Assembly (NCBI GenBank): GCA_959600065.1
Contig: CAUGKZ010000089.1
Location: forward strand, 1-7,127
Source of the DNA: an uncultured Kroppenstedtia sp.
Lineage (GTDB): Bacteria > Bacillota > Bacilli > Thermoactinomycetales > DSM-45169
DNA: 7,127 nt
Reading direction: 5' to 3'
In this document: piece after piece, positions 6,278 to 7,127 of the stretch
Position numbering within the stretch: the first letter of the stretch is position 1
Layout of the letters: every line of letters begins with the position of its first letter
The notes under the pieces: model-generated
What the model saw: only the letters and a program-made list of their open reading frames with translations
What the model was told of the DNA's origin: nothing
Database searches by the model: none
Made by a program: the position numbers and the translations under genes

Positions 6278-6718
6278 TCAGGAATTACACTCTTCCACCT
6301 TGGTTTCTAGGAGAGAAGCAATCTCACAAAAAAGAGCGATATCTTCCTCATCTACACTTCGAACCGACATGCCCACAACAACCAGTTCTCCGATCAGGTG
6401 ATGCCCCCGATAGAAAGGAACATAAACCTCCACCTGATCTCCCGTCTGTTCACGTACTACACTCCCTCTGGCCGCCGCCACACTGTGGAGGCCGCAACCA
6501 AAAGAGACTGCCGGCAGGAGGGAGCAAAAACCAGCACTGTAAAACTCCACGAACCGATATCCGGATACCAGGTATACCCCGGCATAACGATAGGCAGACA
6601 CTTTTTCATACAGAACCTGCGGTACAAACCGATACAATCGTTCGATGGATCCTCCCAGCCGATCCGATACCACACCGATCTCCGCCCGGATTTCGTCCAG
6701 AAGATCTGCTTTCCGCAT
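6278..6718 (-). CDS. Small stand-alone GAF-domain protein, function unknown
   Basis: A 146-residue cytoplasmic protein made of an N-terminal helix (RKADLLDEIRAEIGVVSDRL) and a single GAF domain: YAGVYLVSGYRFVEFYSAG, then SFGCGLHSVAAARGSVV, VYVPFYRGHHLIGELVVVG and DEEDIALFCEIASLLE. The layout resembles free methionine-R-sulfoxide reductase (YebR-like GAF enzymes, FGxGVCGTAA...). However, the catalytic cysteine of GVCG is replaced (GLHS) and the later active-site cysteine is missing, so that activity is unlikely. A small-molecule or redox sensor, or an adaptor, is more plausible. Four cysteines remain (in GFCS, FGCG, LFCE and VEEC). ATG 6718 is preceded by GGGGGATGG; an upstream ATG at 6736 would add MGDGSE but has no Shine-Dalgarno sequence. 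It is monocistronic, with its own terminator. A weak promoter (TTGAGT, 17 bp, TAAGCT, within 6752-6780) is possible. Confidence 0.75.
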   Translation of the reverse strand: MRKADLLDEIRAEIGVVSDRLGGSIERLYRFVPQVLYEKVSAYRYAGVYLVSGYRFVEFYSAGFCSLLPAVSFGCGLHSVAAARGSVVREQTGDQVEVYVPFYRGHHLIGELVVVGMSVRSVDEEDIALFCEIASLLETKVEECNS

Positions 6719-6736
6719 TTCCGATCCATCCCCCAT

Positions 6737-7004
6737 TATTGGAGTAAACTACAGCTTAGCATAACTGTTTTCCTCACTCAACACACTTTTCTTATCAAAG
6801 CATCCCGCTCCGAGATAACATTTCAACGTACCCTTCCCCTTTCCCTCTCTTTTTATATAAATATTTCATATGGAAAAAATATTAAATTCCGTTTGCAAAG
6901 GAGCCAATATTTCAATCCTTCTGTCCATTGCTTCTCAAACATGCTAACATATAGGTGTCTCTCTTTTGTCAGAACCTCGATGTATTTTTCAGGAGGGTGA
7001 ACAC
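6737..7004. promoter_or_regulatory. Divergent intergenic region between the GAF gene and the right-edge gene
   Basis: About 270 bp separate two divergently read genes. It contains an AT-rich block at roughly 6853-6890. On the plus strand there is a possible promoter, TTGCTT (6928-6933) with TATAGG (6950-6955) at 16 bp spacing, poor at -35, followed by the strong ribosome site AGGAGGG at 6991-6997. On the minus strand a 25-codon ORF (6826-6749) is discussed among the findings. No clear terminator or RNA gene is seen. Confidence 0.4.
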
Positions 7005-7127
7005 TTGAGCAAAAGTGCTTACATCAAGCTGGCCCAACCCGTCAGCCTGAATGAGGTGAAAGAAAAACTGGATCTTCTCATCGATGGCACCTCTCGTACA
7101 GGAGAACAACTGGGTTGGGATTATGCT
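7005..7127 (+). CDS. N-terminal 41 codons of an unidentified small protein, cut by the window edge
   Basis: The frame opens at TTG 7005, preceded by AGGAGGGTG with 5-7 nt spacing, one of the best ribosome sites in the window, and stays open to the last base. The visible part starts MSKSAYIKLAQPVSLNEVKE and ends GEQLGWDYA, with no signal peptide or membrane segment. It vaguely recalls the N-terminus of the DUF1885 family of small Bacillales proteins (an IKL strand, then a SLNEVKE-like helix, then QLGWDYA), but this is a memory-based impression and I do not assign it. It is divergent from the GAF gene and probably has its own promoter just upstream. Confidence 0.65.
   Translation, partial: MSKSAYIKLAQPVSLNEVKEKLDLLIDGTSRTGEQLGWDYA

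Noticed and set aside
6883..6898. CcpA cre-like site TTGCAAACGGAATTTA on the minus strand
   Set aside because: The first half fits the cre consensus but the conserved CA of the second half is missing, and the location relative to either divergent gene is unclear.
6398..7000. 200-codon plus-strand frame across the GAF gene and intergenic region
   Set aside because: It is mostly antisense to the GAF coding sequence, has no Shine-Dalgarno sequence, and extends through AT-rich intergenic DNA without domain features.

Overview
The window looks like chromosomal DNA from a low-to-moderate GC Gram-positive of the order Bacillales. The reasons are a SpeA-type arginine decarboxylase very close to the Bacillus enzyme, an SR1/SR1P dual-function RNA locus (known only from Bacillales), a lipoprotein-type solute-binding protein, strong purine-rich Shine-Dalgarno sequences and TTG/GTG starts. 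A Thermoactinomycetaceae-like or thermophilic Bacillaceae host would fit the base composition, but this is only an impression. No phage, transposon, CRISPR array, rRNA or tRNA is visible.

Layout. (1) Positions 1-1024, plus strand: the C-terminal two thirds of a speA homologue. It is interrupted by an in-frame TAG at 182-184, between the PLP-aspartate motif and the PLP-lysine motif, and ends in a strong intrinsic terminator. (2) Positions 5771 down to 1063, minus strand: a tight four-gene operon with 10, 11 and 17 nt gaps. Its order is a solute-binding lipoprotein of the AfuA/FbpA class, an ATPase with a TOBE-like C-terminus, a fused double-domain permease and a HAD-IIA (AraL/NagD-type) phosphatase. 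(3) About 6140 down to 5875, minus strand: an SR1-like small RNA. It has a near-perfect sigma-A promoter, a CcpN-box-like palindrome over the start site, a 39-codon ORF for an SR1P (GapA-binding peptide) homologue and a strong terminator. (4) Positions 6718 (or 6736) down to 6278, minus strand: a small stand-alone GAF-domain protein with its own terminator. (5) From 7005 to the right edge, plus strand: the first 41 codons of a short unidentified protein with a strong ribosome binding site.

How the parts relate. The operon looks like an importer whose cargo may be phosphorylated and then dephosphorylated in the cytoplasm by the co-transcribed phosphatase. The binding protein lacks the iron-binding tyrosine pair of FbpA, and no phosphonate-degrading enzymes are present. 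In Bacillus subtilis sr1 lies directly beside speA; here both are present but separated by the transporter operon and convergent, which suggests a local rearrangement or insertion. The two items most worth checking are the amber codon in speA and the compact SR1 locus with its putative glycolysis-linked control.
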